The notes under the pieces: generated by a model | Database searches by the model: none | Told to the model about the DNA's origin: nothing | The model's input: the letters and a program-made list of their open reading frames with translations, nothing else | DNA from: Streptomyces sp. NBC_01235 | GTDB lineage: Bacteria; Actinomycetota; Actinomycetes; Streptomycetales; Streptomycetaceae | Reading direction: 5' to 3' | Length of the DNA: 64,000 nucleotides | NCBI RefSeq assembly: GCF_035989285.1 | Contig: NZ_CP108513.1 | Span: forward strand, 5,332,001-5,396,000 | Shown here: positions 1-7,852 of the stretch, one piece after another | How the letters are laid out: each line of letters opens with the position of its first letter | How positions within the stretch are numbered: the stretch's first letter is position 1 | Position numbers and translations under genes: made by a program

Positions 1-756
1 CGCGCCGTCCACCAGGGCGGGCCGGGCCACTGCGGCCAGCTGGGCGAAGCTCGACGCGCCGCGCGCGACCGCCGCCGCGCCCGTGGTCACCCCTGCCCCG
101 GAGCGGGCCACGACGTCCGGATCGAGGACGGCGAGCAGTCCGTCGAAGTCCCCCTCCCGGGCGGCGGCCAGAAAGGCGTCCACGACCTTCCGCTGCCGGA
201 CGAGATCGACGTCCGGCTCCGCGGCGCCCCGCACCCGGCGCCGGGCCCGGCTGGCGAGCTGCCGGGCGGCTTCCGGGGTCCGGTCGACGATGCCCGCAAC
301 CTCCTCGTACGGCACCGCGAACAGGTCGTGCAGCACGAACGCCAGCCGCTCGGCAGGAGCGAGGGTGTCCAGGACGACGAGAAGGGCGACACCCACGGAG
401 TCGGCGAGCAGCGCGTCCTGCGCGGGGTCGGACACGGTCGACGAGGCGGACACGGCAGCCGGGGCGACCGGGGCGGACACGGCGGTCGGGTCCGCGGTCC
501 AGCTCTCCAGCGGCTCCTCGGCACGGGAGCGGCGCGAGCGCAGCATGTCCAGGCAGACCCGGCCGACGACGGTGGTCAGCCACCCGGCGAGGTTGTCGAT
601 CTCCTTGCTCTCGCTCCGGCTGAGCCGCACCCACGCCTCCTGCACGGCGTCGTCGGCCTCGGCGGCCGAGCCGAGCATGCGGTGGGCGACGGCGCGCAGC
701 CGCCCGCGGTGCGCCTCGAAGGAGTCGGCGAGGAAGTCGTCGTCACCTGTTGCCAT
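1..756 (-). CDS. ECF RNA polymerase sigma factor, SigJ-like (3' end outside window)
   Basis: This is an extracytoplasmic-function sigma factor that would direct RNA polymerase to a specific promoter set. The 252 visible codons begin MATGDDDFLADSF and hold region 2 at about residues 12-75 (RMLGSAAEADDAVQEAWVRL) and region 4 at about 110-165 (LAPAERLAFVLHDLFAVPYEEVAGI is split here as LAPAERLAFVL then HDLFAVPYEEVAGI). From about residue 178 a SnoaL-like tail begins (VVDAFLAAAREGDFDGLLAVL), as in the SigJ group, where the tail is thought to replace an anti-sigma factor. The gene runs off the left edge, so its C-terminus is unseen. The ATG at 756 is the first start in frame. Tandem 18-bp repeats lie 63-98 bp upstream. 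Confidence 0.9.
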   Translation of the reverse strand, partial: MATGDDDFLADSFEAHRGRLRAVAHRMLGSAAEADDAVQEAWVRLSRSESKEIDNLAGWLTTVVGRVCLDMLRSRRSRAEEPLESWTADPTAVSAPVAPAAVSASSTVSDPAQDALLADSVGVALLVVLDTLAPAERLAFVLHDLFAVPYEEVAGIVDRTPEAARQLASRARRRVRGAAEPDVDLVRQRKVVDAFLAAAREGDFDGLLAVLDPDVVARSGAGVTTGAAAVARGASSFAQLAAVARPALVDGA

Positions 757-818
757 CGTTCGTCACATCCCTGCTCGCGGTCGGCTGTCATGAAGATGAC
801 GGATGGCACGCAGGAGAT

Positions 819-854
819 GTGACACATTCACGCGAAGTGACACGTTCACGAGAG
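819..854. repeat. Two tandem 18-bp repeats upstream of the sigma factor gene
   Basis: GTGACACATTCACGCGAA at 819-836 is followed directly by GTGACACGTTCACGAGAG at 837-854. The two copies share 15 of 18 bases. They sit between the end of arfB and the start of the sigma gene, on its promoter side, so they may be a regulator or sigma-factor binding site. The function is inferred from position only. Confidence 0.6.
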
Positions 855-870
855 GTGGCAGGGGACCCGG

Positions 871-1308
871 TCAGGACCAGTCCCGCCCGTTTCTCCCCCG
901 CTTCGTCTCCGACCGCTGCTTCTTCTCGCGCAACCGGCGCTCGTTGATCCCGCGCGGTATCCGGGTCGGCCGGCGCGGCTTGGGCGGCGGGGCGGTGGCC
1001 TCGGCGAGGAGGGCGGCGAGGCGTACGGCGGCGGTCTCGCGGTTGCGCCACTGGGAGCGGTGCTCGGAGGCGCGGACGGTGACGACGCCGTCGACGAGCC
1101 GCCCGGCCAGCCGCTGGAGCGCCCGCGCCTTCCACACCTCGGGCAGCGCCTCGGTGCGCGCGAGGTCGAAGCGGAGCTCCACCTGCGAGTCGCTGGTGTT
1201 GACGTGCTGCCCGCCCGGCCCCGAAGACCGCGAGAAACGCCACATGAGCTCGGCCTCGGGTAGGGAGACGGAGCCGCGGACGACATAGGGACCAGACATG
1301 CCGTCCAT
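871..1308 (-). CDS. arfB: Alternative ribosome-rescue factor ArfB (peptidyl-tRNA hydrolase, ICT1/YaeJ family)
   Basis: ArfB-type proteins enter stalled ribosomes and hydrolyse the peptidyl-tRNA ester. The 145-residue protein has the release-factor GGQ motif at residues 32-34 within SSGPGGQHVNTSDSQVEL, and a basic C-terminal tail (about residues 105-145, rich in Arg and Lys) that in this family sits in the empty mRNA channel. Length matches the family. Two Met starts are possible, 1308 and 1299; 1308 is chosen because a purine-rich GGGGGCGGG precedes it. The gene is transcribed toward the sigma factor gene but is separated from it by 114 bp holding a tandem repeat. Confidence 0.9.
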   Translation of the reverse strand: MDGMSGPYVVRGSVSLPEAELMWRFSRSSGPGGQHVNTSDSQVELRFDLARTEALPEVWKARALQRLAGRLVDGVVTVRASEHRSQWRNRETAAVRLAALLAEATAPPPKPRRPTRIPRGINERRLREKKQRSETKRGRNGRDWS

Positions 1309-1513
1309 GTTCCCGCCCCCGGTACCCCGCAGTCACCCGAATATCCCGTGTGTGTTCCATTCCCCTCGGCCGCCCCCCCCAGGCCGCTTGGTAAAGAAAG
1401 TAAAGAAACGCGGTGTCGCGGGGAACCTTGACCACCCTTCGCTGCGTTCATAGGGATAGCTGTAGCTTCGTGCCCGTGCGAAGCCGTACACAACGAGGGA
1501 AGGACTCCCAACC

Positions 1514-2089
1514 ATGGCTGTAAGCCTGTCCAAGGGTGGCAACGTCTCGCTCACCAAGGAGGCTCCGGGCCTGACCGCCGTCACCGTGGGCCTCGGCTGG
1601 GACGTCCGCACCACCACCGGCACGGACTTCGACCTCGACGCCTCCGCGATCGCGGTCAACCCCCAGGGCAAGGTCTACTCGGACGGTCACTTCGTCTTCT
1701 TCAACAACAAGCAGACGCCGGACCAGACCATCGTCCACACCGGCGACAACCGCACCGGTGAGGGCGCGGGCGACGACGAGGCGATCAACGTCAACCTGGC
1801 CGGTCTCCCGGCCGACGTCGACAAGATCGTCTTCCCGGTCTCGATCTACGACGCGGAGAACCGCTCGCAGAACTTCGGCCAGGTCCGCAACGCCTACATC
1901 CGCATCGTCAACCAGGCCGGCGGCGCCGAGATCGCCCGCTACGACCTCTCGGAGGACGCGGCCACCGAGACGGCCATGGTCTTCGGCGAGCTCTACCGCA
2001 ACGGCGCGGAGTGGAAGTTCCGCGCGGTCGGCCAGGGTTACGCCTCGGGCCTGGTGGGCATCGCCCAGGACTTCGGCGTCAACGTCTGA
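1514..2089 (+). CDS. terD: TerD-family stress protein (tellurium resistance, calcium binding)
   Basis: TerD proteins are small cytosolic Ca-binding stress proteins; Streptomyces carries many copies and they affect tellurite tolerance and development. The 191-residue product shows the family blocks [20 protein letters not shown] near residues 26-45, FFNNKQTP near 61, and the Asp/Glu-rich calcium loop [15 protein letters not shown] near 75-90. It starts at ATG 1514 with AGGGAAGGA upstream. It stands alone as a monocistronic unit, with a strong hairpin terminator 57 bp after the stop. Which of the many Streptomyces TerD paralogues this is cannot be told from sequence alone. Confidence 0.93.
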   Translation: MAVSLSKGGNVSLTKEAPGLTAVTVGLGWDVRTTTGTDFDLDASAIAVNPQGKVYSDGHFVFFNNKQTPDQTIVHTGDNRTGEGAGDDEAINVNLAGLPADVDKIVFPVSIYDAENRSQNFGQVRNAYIRIVNQAGGAEIARYDLSEDAATETAMVFGELYRNGAEWKFRAVGQGYASGLVGIAQDFGVNV

Positions 2090-2145
2090 GACACCCGAAC
2101 GCCACAAGGCGTTCGAATATCCGAGGCATCCCAGGCAACCTCGCC

Positions 2146-2181
2146 GGACCGCCCGCCCTCTATCAGGAGGGCGGGCGGTCC
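2146..2181 (+). terminator. Rho-independent-type terminator of terD
   Basis: A perfect 15-bp stem is formed by GGACCGCCCGCCCTC at 2146-2160 and its complement at 2167-2181, with the 6-nt loop TATCAG. There is no long U tract, which is usual for Streptomyces. It follows terD and precedes three TTGACC-containing short direct repeats at about 2187-2216. Confidence 0.85.
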
Positions 2182-2330
2182 GCGTTTGACCAGCGGTTTG
2201 ACCAGCCGCTTGACCGTCATGGCCCCTGACTCGCAGTGCAGCAGAGGGTTTTGACAGTCCACACGGCCGTGCGAACAAGTGAACAGCGTGTGCGCGGATC
2301 GTGTGCCAGTGCCAGGGGGGCCTGTTCCAC

Positions 2331-3905
2331 ATGTCCGTCGTCAGTCGTCGCAGGGCCATCGGTACGTTCGGGGCGGGGGCGGTCGCCGCCACCGGGATCG
2401 GGGCGGCGTACGCGTACCGCGACACCCCCGCGGGGCCCCCGCCCCGGCCGCCCGTCCGGAAGGCCACCGCCACGGGCGCCAACCTGGTGGTGAGCGAGAA
2501 CACGCACGCGGGAACGGCCGGCTGGAACGTTCCTCCAGAGGCCCGCCTCAGCACCAAGGACCGCGTGGGACAGATCCAGGGCTACGCCTCGACGACCTCC
2601 GTCGCCCCCGGGGAGCCGATCGCCTTCCACGTGTCCGTACGGACACCGCAGCCCTTCCACGTCGAGATCTACCGGCTCGGCGACTACGGGGGCATGGGCG
2701 GCCGCCTGATGACGAAAAGCCCGGCCCTGACCGGCATCCGGCAGCCCACCCCCGCCCCGCACCCCGGAACCGGCGCCATCGTGTGCGACTGGCGCCCGTC
2801 CTGGACGCACCGCGTCCCCGCCACCTGGGTGTCGGGCGTGTACATGGCCGTCTTCCAGGCCAAGGACGGCCACCGCAGCTGCACCCCGTTCGTCGTCCGC
2901 GAGCCGAACCGCCCCGCGGACCTGCTCGTGGTCCTCCCCTTCACCACCTACCAGGCCTACAACCAGTGGCCCCTGGACGGCCGTACCGGCAAGAACCTCT
3001 ACAAGGGCTACGCCCGCCCCGGGGTCGTCGGCAACAACGCCCACCGCGCGTTCCACGTGTCGTTCGACCGCCCCTACTCCGACCACGGTCTTCCCCGGTG
3101 GGCGGAGCTGGACCTCGCGTTCACGCGCTGGGTGGAGGCCGGCGGCCACGACGTGACGTACGCGACGAGCGTCGACCTGCACGAGGGACGCGTCGATCCG
3201 GAGCGCTACGCGGCGATGGTCTTCCCCGGCCACGACGAGTACTGGTCGAAGGCCATGCGGGACACCGTGGAGAAGGCGGTGGACGTCGGCACGCATGTCG
3301 CCTTCCTCGCGGCCAACAACATCTACTTCCACGTACGGCTCATCGACGCGGCCGACGGCACACCCGCCCGCACCGTCGCCTGCTACAAGCAGACCGCGGA
3401 CCCCTCCCCCGACGAACACGGCCCCACCGAGCGCTGGCGCGACCTGCGGGACGAGCACGGCAGGAAGCGCGGGCGGGCCGAACAGGGCGTGCTGGGCGTC
3501 CAGTACAACGGCATCCTGTCCGAACCGGCGCCCCTGGTCGTCCGCGAGCCGGGTCACTGGTTCTGGGAGGGCACCGGGCTCAAGGACGGCGAGGAGATAC
3601 CCGGCCTCGTGGGCGGCGAGGCCGACGGCTACGACGACAGGATGCCGTCCCCCAAGGGCGCCAGTCGCACCCTCCTCTCGGAGTCCCCCTACGGCGACAC
3701 CTTCGGCGCGGGCGGCGGCCGCGGGCGCCGCATCCAGAACACCGGCCTCTGCGAACACGAAAACGGCACCCTCGTCTTCGTAGCCGGCACCTTCCACTGG
3801 CCCCTCGCCCTCCAGGACCCGGCCCACCACGACCCACGCGTCGAACGCGCGACGCGCAACCTCGTCGAGCGGATGCTGAGATCGCGCGTGCAGACCGAGG
3901 TCTGA
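2331..3905 (+). CDS. Exported N,N-dimethylformamidase large-subunit-like protein (DmfA2 C-terminal-like)
   Basis: The 524-residue protein resembles the large (beta) subunit of N,N-dimethylformamidase, an iron amidohydrolase, but is shorter than the full enzyme subunit and has no small-subunit gene beside it. Residues 1-29 look like a Tat signal: SRRRAIGTFG followed by an Ala/Gly hydrophobic stretch. Recognisable stretches are YRLGDYGGMGGR near 109, LVVLPFTTYQAYNQW near 200, VFPGHDEYWSKAMRDTVE near 300 and FWEGTGLKDGEEIPGLVGGE near 400. The start at 2331 places the Tat motif at the N-terminus; an upstream GTG at 2301 would add ten unlikely residues. The substrate is unknown; an exported hydrolase or sugar-binding role is also possible. 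Confidence 0.72.
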   Translation: MSVVSRRRAIGTFGAGAVAATGIGAAYAYRDTPAGPPPRPPVRKATATGANLVVSENTHAGTAGWNVPPEARLSTKDRVGQIQGYASTTSVAPGEPIAFHVSVRTPQPFHVEIYRLGDYGGMGGRLMTKSPALTGIRQPTPAPHPGTGAIVCDWRPSWTHRVPATWVSGVYMAVFQAKDGHRSCTPFVVREPNRPADLLVVLPFTTYQAYNQWPLDGRTGKNLYKGYARPGVVGNNAHRAFHVSFDRPYSDHGLPRWAELDLAFTRWVEAGGHDVTYATSVDLHEGRVDPERYAAMVFPGHDEYWSKAMRDTVEKAVDVGTHVAFLAANNIYFHVRLIDAADGTPARTVACYKQTADPSPDEHGPTERWRDLRDEHGRKRGRAEQGVLGVQYNGILSEPAPLVVREPGHWFWEGTGLKDGEEIPGLVGGEADGYDDRMPSPKGASRTLLSESPYGDTFGAGGGRGRRIQNTGLCEHENGTLVFVAGTFHWPLALQDPAHHDPRVERATRNLVERMLRSRVQTEV

Positions 3906-3951
3906 TCCGTGTTCCGAGGGGTCTCCACCTGCTGGTCCTCGAAGTCGGGTA

Positions 3952-3980
3952 AGTGAGCGTAACCATGTAGGAGTGAGTGT
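3952..3980 (+). repeat. Left subterminal direct repeats of the IS607 element
   Basis: AGTGAGCGT at 3952-3960 and AGTGAGTGT at 3972-3980 are direct repeats exactly 20 bp apart, about two helical turns. They lie just upstream of the tnpA start and are repeated in inverted orientation at the right end, which suggests TnpA binding sites. Confidence 0.6.
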
Positions 3981-3992
3981 CGTTGTCAGAGC

Positions 3993-4568
3993 GTGAATCT
4001 GACGGAATGGGCAAAGACGCAGGGTGTGCATCCGCAGACCGCGTATCGCTGGTTCCGTGAGGGGATGTTGCCGGTACCGGCTCAGCGGGTCGGGCCACGC
4101 ACGATCCTGGTGAACATCGACGCGAACACCACGCCCGAGGCCATCGGCGGTGTGGGCCTGTATGCCCGCGTGTCCTCGCACGATCAGAAGACCGATCTGG
4201 AACGCCAGGTCGCTCGGCTGTCGGCGTGGGCAACGAAGGCCGGTCACCGAGTCGTTCGTGTTGAGGCGGAGATCGCTTCCGGGATGAACGGCCACCGTTC
4301 CAAGGCCCGGCGTCTGCTGGCCGACCCGGACGTGACCTGTGTGGTGGTGGAGCACAAGGACCGGCTCGGCCGGATGAACGTCGAGCTTGTCGAGGCCGCC
4401 TTGTCCGCGACGGGCCGTCGGCTGCTGGTCCTGGACGACGGCGAGGTCGAAGACGATCTGGTGCGGGACATGGTGGAGGCGCTGACCTCGTTCTGCGCCC
4501 GCCTGTACGGGCGCAGGTCGGCGAAGAACCGCGCCCGCAAGGCACTGGAAGCCGCCGAACATGGCTGA
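3993..4568 (+). CDS. tnpA: IS607-family transposase TnpA (serine recombinase)
   Basis: TnpA catalyses excision and insertion of the IS607 element by serine recombination. The 191-residue protein begins with a MerR-like helix-turn-helix (LTEWAKTQGVHPQTAYRWFR, residues 3-22) and continues into the resolvase fold with LYARVSSHDQKTDLERQ at 57-73, where Ser61 is the likely nucleophile. EHKDRLGRMNVELVE further on matches the resolvase arginine-containing helix. It starts at GTG 3993; the upstream sequence has GTAGGAGTGAG, which may double as ribosome-binding site and recombinase site. Its last 8 bp overlap the start of tnpB, implying translational coupling. The gene looks intact. Confidence 0.93.
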   Translation: MNLTEWAKTQGVHPQTAYRWFREGMLPVPAQRVGPRTILVNIDANTTPEAIGGVGLYARVSSHDQKTDLERQVARLSAWATKAGHRVVRVEAEIASGMNGHRSKARRLLADPDVTCVVVEHKDRLGRMNVELVEAALSATGRRLLVLDDGEVEDDLVRDMVEALTSFCARLYGRRSAKNRARKALEAAEHG

Positions 4569-6225
4569 CCTCCGCCCGATTGCCGCGCCGTTCGTGGCTC
4601 TCGGCCCGTCGGGTGTTGCGATCCGTACCCGGCTCAAGGACCTCACGCCCGAGGATGAAAAGGTTCTGCGCTTGGTGGGGGCGCACCTGGGCTCGCTCGC
4701 TTCGAAGGACCTCAAAGCGCGTTGCGCTGACGGCCTGGAGCACTCCACCGAGTCATGGGCGGCCCGTAAGAGGGACCTGACGGCCGAGTCGTCGTCCAGG
4801 TGGGCCGGGTCGATCACGAAGGCCACGCATGACCAGTGGGCGCTCGCCCGGCGCGGCCAGGCCGCATACGTGCAGTCCCTCGAAGCCGGTATCACGACGA
4901 TCCGGCACCGGCTGTTGCTGCCGGTCGGGGAGAAGGGCACCAAGCGGGCTCCGGGCGGCTACCGCTCCGCGCACGAGTGGTTCCAGAAGACGCGACGGCT
5001 GCATGTGCTGGAGGACCGGCTCGACCAGGTCGGGGCTGACCGCAAAGCAGGCCGAGTGCATGTCGTGCGTGGCGGTAAACGTCTGCTCGGCACCCGCCAC
5101 AACCTCGACAAGGCGCAGCTCACCGAGGCCGAGTGGCGTCAGCGGTGGGAAGCCGGGCGCTGGTTCCTCCAGGCGGACGGCGAGTCGGGGAAAAGGTTCG
5201 GCAACGAGACGATCCGCATCACGCCCGAGGGTGAAGTATCGATCAAGCTCCCGGCCCCGCTCGCCGACCTGGCGAACGCCAAGCACGGCCGGTACGCACT
5301 CGCTGCGAAGGTGCGGTTCCCTCACCGGGGGCAGGAGCGGGCCGACCGCGTGGAGGCCAACCGGGCCGTGGCCTACCGCATCCTCCCCCACTCTCGGCTT
5401 CGCTCGAGCGGGGGGACCCCCATCGACACGGGGCGCGGGCGCTGGTACGTGGACGCCTCCTGGCAGATCCCACCCACCAAGACCATCCCACTCAAAGCCG
5501 CCCTCGCCGGTGGCGTGATCGGCGTGGACACCAATGCCGACCACCTCGCCGCATGGCGCCTGGACACTCACGGCAACCCGATCGGCCAGCCACGCCGGTT
5601 CTTCTACGACCTGTCCGGCAACGCCCAGCACCGCGACGCCCAGGTCCGGCACGCCCTCACACGGCTGCTGAACTGGGCCAAGAGCTGCGGCGTCAAGGCC
5701 ATCGCGGTCGAAGACCTCGACTTCCAGGCCGAAAAAACCAGAGAGAAGCACGGGCGCAAGCGCCGATTCCGGCAGCTCATCTCCGGCATGCCGACCGGCA
5801 AGCTCCGCGCCCGGCTGGCCTCCATGACCGACGCCACAGGTATCGCGGTCATCGCCGTGGACCCGGCCTACACCAGCAAGTGGGGCGCCCAGCACTGGCA
5901 AAAGCCGATGGCCGGCCCCACCCGTAAGACCACCCGGCACGATGCGGCGAGCATCGCGATCGGACGACGCGCCCAGGGGCACCCGATCCGGCGACGGACG
6001 ACACCGCCCCGTGCACACCAGAGCGATGTGCACGGGCATCGGACCGTCCAGGCCGACCGGCGTACCCCTGGGCGCGAGGGACCCCGCCCCCGCATCCCCG
6101 GACCACGGACACGATCCGTGCCGCCGGACGCGGCGAGCACGCGGGCGACCAGGACATCCAAAACCGTTCGGGGTGTCCGCAGTGACCAGATATGGGTCCA
6201 AGACTCACTCCTGCTCACTGATTAG
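4561..6225 (+). CDS. tnpB: TnpB-like RNA-guided nuclease of the IS607 element (zinc ribbon absent)
   Basis: TnpB proteins are RNA-guided DNA nucleases that help IS200/IS605/IS607 elements persist. At 554 residues this one is longer than the usual 350-450. The RuvC residues are visible: Asp323 in GVIGVDTNADH, Glu384 in AIAVEDLDF and Asp461 in TTRHDAASIAIG. The usual CxxC...CxxC zinc ribbon between the second and third motifs is missing; DPAYTSKWGAQHW stands there instead, a form I associate with large actinobacterial TnpB-related proteins. Residues 277-288 (HSRLRSSGGTPI) are encoded by an inserted Streptomyces interspersed repeat. The Arg/Pro-rich tail after about residue 480 reads through the right end of the element and is probably the guide-RNA-encoding region. 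Nuclease activity is uncertain. Confidence 0.85.
   Translation: MADLRPIAAPFVALGPSGVAIRTRLKDLTPEDEKVLRLVGAHLGSLASKDLKARCADGLEHSTESWAARKRDLTAESSSRWAGSITKATHDQWALARRGQAAYVQSLEAGITTIRHRLLLPVGEKGTKRAPGGYRSAHEWFQKTRRLHVLEDRLDQVGADRKAGRVHVVRGGKRLLGTRHNLDKAQLTEAEWRQRWEAGRWFLQADGESGKRFGNETIRITPEGEVSIKLPAPLADLANAKHGRYALAAKVRFPHRGQERADRVEANRAVAYRILPHSRLRSSGGTPIDTGRGRWYVDASWQIPPTKTIPLKAALAGGVIGVDTNADHLAAWRLDTHGNPIGQPRRFFYDLSGNAQHRDAQVRHALTRLLNWAKSCGVKAIAVEDLDFQAEKTREKHGRKRRFRQLISGMPTGKLRARLASMTDATGIAVIAVDPAYTSKWGAQHWQKPMAGPTRKTTRHDAASIAIGRRAQGHPIRRRTTPPRAHQSDVHGHRTVQADRRTPGREGPRPRIPGPRTRSVPPDAASTRATRTSKTVRGVRSDQIWVQDSLLLTD
5391..5421 (+). repeat. Streptomyces REP-like interspersed repeat inside tnpB
   Basis: CTCTCGGCTTCGCTCGAGCG followed by GGGGGACCCCC is a repeat commonly seen between Streptomyces genes. 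A second copy in reverse orientation lies at 53399-53421 in this window, with 22 of 23 bases shared over its length. Here it sits in frame inside a coding sequence without breaking it. Confidence 0.7.
6204..6219 (-). repeat. Right subterminal repeats of the IS607 element
   Basis: CTCACT occurs at 6204-6209 and at 6214-6219, a 10-bp spacing. It is the reverse complement of the AGTGAG repeats at the left end, where the spacing is 20 bp. The repeats lie within the last codons of tnpB. Confidence 0.55.
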
Positions 6226-6252
6226 GAACGGTTGGGCAGTACGGTTCCGCAC

Positions 6253-6705
6253 ATGGCCGTTGATCAAGAACTAGTGGACGCCGCAATCGAGTTGGCGCGC
6301 ACCCGCTTCCCCGGAGCGGACTGGTCCGGAGCGGCGGCGCTGCGTCTCGACGACGGAACGATCCTCACGAGCGTCGCCCCCGAAGTCCCGAACACCGCGG
6401 TGAACCTGTGCCATGAGACGGGCGCGATCTGTGAGGCGTTCAAGCTGGGGCGCCGCGTGGTCGCGTCGGTGTGCGTGACCGCCGCCGACGGCGATCGCGG
6501 CTACTGGATCCTGGCCCCCTGCGGCGTCTGCCAGGAACGGCTCTTCACCTACGGCCCGGATGTGGAGGTCGCGGTCCCCGAACCCACGGATCCCCGCCGC
6601 TGGCACACCCTCCGCCTGCGCGACGTCCAGCCTCATTGGTTCGCCCGGGTGTTCGAAGAGGATGTGTGGCCGTTCGACACCGAGGGGGCGGACTCGGGTC
6701 GCTGA
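6253..6705 (+). CDS. Cytidine deaminase-like zinc enzyme
   Basis: The enzyme would deaminate cytidine or a related pyrimidine nucleoside (blasticidin-S deaminase is a close relative) to the uridine form, releasing ammonia. The 150-residue protein carries the small tetrameric CDA zinc site: Cys53 and catalytic Glu55 in NLCHETGAIC, and Cys90/Cys93 in APCGVCQERL. Length fits the family. The start at ATG 6253 (MAVDQELVDAA) is preferred over an upstream start at 6232 because the family begins close to this helix. It begins only 27 bp after tnpB ends, so the IS607 right end forms part of its upstream region. Whether the substrate is cytidine or an antibiotic such as blasticidin S cannot be decided. 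Confidence 0.8.
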   Translation: MAVDQELVDAAIELARTRFPGADWSGAAALRLDDGTILTSVAPEVPNTAVNLCHETGAICEAFKLGRRVVASVCVTAADGDRGYWILAPCGVCQERLFTYGPDVEVAVPEPTDPRRWHTLRLRDVQPHWFARVFEEDVWPFDTEGADSGR

Positions 6706-6785
6706 GCGGGGCACGGCAGTTCGGACGCCGTGCGGTTGGGGGAGCAGGTGGCGAGGGCCAGGGAAAGGAATACGGGGCGTTCTAG

Positions 6786-6953
6786 GTGGACGCCCAGGGC
6801 CGCATCGCCGCCCCAACGCAGTTGCTCAGTCGCGAAGTTCACGTACCGCGGCTGGGCACGATGGGAGGGGCCACGGCGCGTTTCCTCACGCGCGCGGGGC
6901 TGACGGTCGCGGCCGGGGCACGCTCCGCGTCGGGGCTGAAGCGGGGCGCGTAG
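6786..6953 (+). pseudogene. Remnant of an NAD(P)-binding dehydrogenase (N-terminal Rossmann piece)
   Basis: A 55-codon open stretch encodes LGTMGGATARFLTRAGLTV near its centre. This resembles the glycine-rich dinucleotide-binding loop of 6-phosphogluconate-dehydrogenase-like proteins and then stops. No continuation is visible in other frames. The surrounding stretch 6706-7136 shows no other gene I can support. The call rests on one short motif. Confidence 0.35.
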
Positions 6954-7136
6954 TCGACAACCGTTCCGCCGGCCAGGCCACCGCCTCGTTCGGCTCGTCC
7001 CGGGTGCCACGGACCACAGTGGCCGGCTTCATCGGCCAGAGCGCCGTCTCCAGGGGCGGCAGGTCGGAGGTGGGGAGCTCCGATGCCACCTCGCGATACG
7101 CCGCAGCGCAGCAGTCCGATGGCGCCACCGAGCCGG

Positions 7137-7829
7137 ATGAGTGACTCTCGAAGTGTGCGCGAACACCGAGCCACGCTCGGGCCGGCCGCCGTCGCTTCCG
7201 CCGCGGTCGCCTTTGCGCTGCACGGCCTGGTCCTGCGGCCGAGGATGCTGACCTGGGGCGCCACTCGCGAAGAGGTTGCGCGTTCCTATCCCGGGGATGA
7301 GCTCGTCCCCGGTGCCGACAGCGGCTCGACGATGGCCACGACCCTGCCCGCGCCGCCTTCGACGGTCTGGCCGTGGCTGGCGCAGATGGGCTGCGACCGT
7401 GGCGGCTGGTACAGCTGGGACCGGCTGGACAACGGTGGACGGTCGAGCGCGGATCGCGTCGTCCCCCATTGGCAGGGCCTGGAGCCGGGACAGCGGCTTG
7501 CCTCGATGCCCAGCGGCCGCGCCTGGTTCACCGTCGCGGCACTCGTACCGGAACGGACCCTGGTGCTGCGGGACGACACGCGACTGCCGTCCGGCCGCCC
7601 CTTCGACCCGCTCCATGGACCCGCGCCCCTGGCATTCGTCAGCTCGGTCTGGGGCTTTCACCTCGAACCGGCCGGGGCGGACACCCGCCTCGTCGTCCGC
7701 ACGCACGGTCGAGGCCGCCCGCGCGTCCTCACGAGGCCGATGGACTTGTTGTTCTGGGAACCCGCCCACTTCATCATGCAGACCCGCCAGTTCCACAACC
7801 TGCGCGCGCGGCTCGCCCGGGCTGCGTGA
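7137..7829 (+). CDS. SRPBCC-superfamily protein with N-terminal hydrophobic segment
   Basis: The 230-residue protein starts with a short hydrophilic lead and a hydrophobic segment (AAVASAAVAFALHGLVL, about residues 15-31), then a START/SRPBCC-like domain: TTLPAPPSTVWPWLAQMG near 65 is the typical ligand-binding-fold opening, and GWYSWDRLDNGG, AALVPERTLVLRDD and SVWGFHLEPAGADTRLVVR follow in the usual order. Such proteins bind lipids or polyketides; no activity can be assigned. The start is uncertain (7083, 7119 and 7137 are possible); 7137 gives the shortest lead. The next gene follows after 23 bp with its own ribosome-binding site, so the two are likely co-transcribed. Confidence 0.65.
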   Translation: MSDSRSVREHRATLGPAAVASAAVAFALHGLVLRPRMLTWGATREEVARSYPGDELVPGADSGSTMATTLPAPPSTVWPWLAQMGCDRGGWYSWDRLDNGGRSSADRVVPHWQGLEPGQRLASMPSGRAWFTVAALVPERTLVLRDDTRLPSGRPFDPLHGPAPLAFVSSVWGFHLEPAGADTRLVVRTHGRGRPRVLTRPMDLLFWEPAHFIMQTRQFHNLRARLARAA

Positions 7830-7852
7830 CCACGTTCTCCCGGGAGGTTCCG

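Larger units (their letters stand above)
3950..6226 (+). mobile_element. IS607-family insertion sequence (tnpA + tnpB), ends approximate
   Basis: The element carries a serine-recombinase transposase gene overlapping a TnpB gene, the diagnostic IS607 arrangement. Short repeats AGTGAG lie in opposite orientation at the two ends (3952-3980 and 6204-6219), as expected for recombinase sites close to the tips. IS607 elements have no terminal inverted repeats or target duplications and insert at GG, so exact borders cannot be set; GG dinucleotides occur near 3947 and 6225. The element follows the formamidase-like gene and is directly followed by a cytidine deaminase gene, so it seems to have inserted between genes. 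Confidence 0.8.

Noticed and set aside
2217..4943. A 908-codon open frame on the minus strand across the formamidase-like gene and tnpA
   Set aside because: It is a GC-rich shadow of two genes with clear motifs on the plus strand; it has low-complexity Val/Gly/Asp/Arg composition and no recognisable domain.
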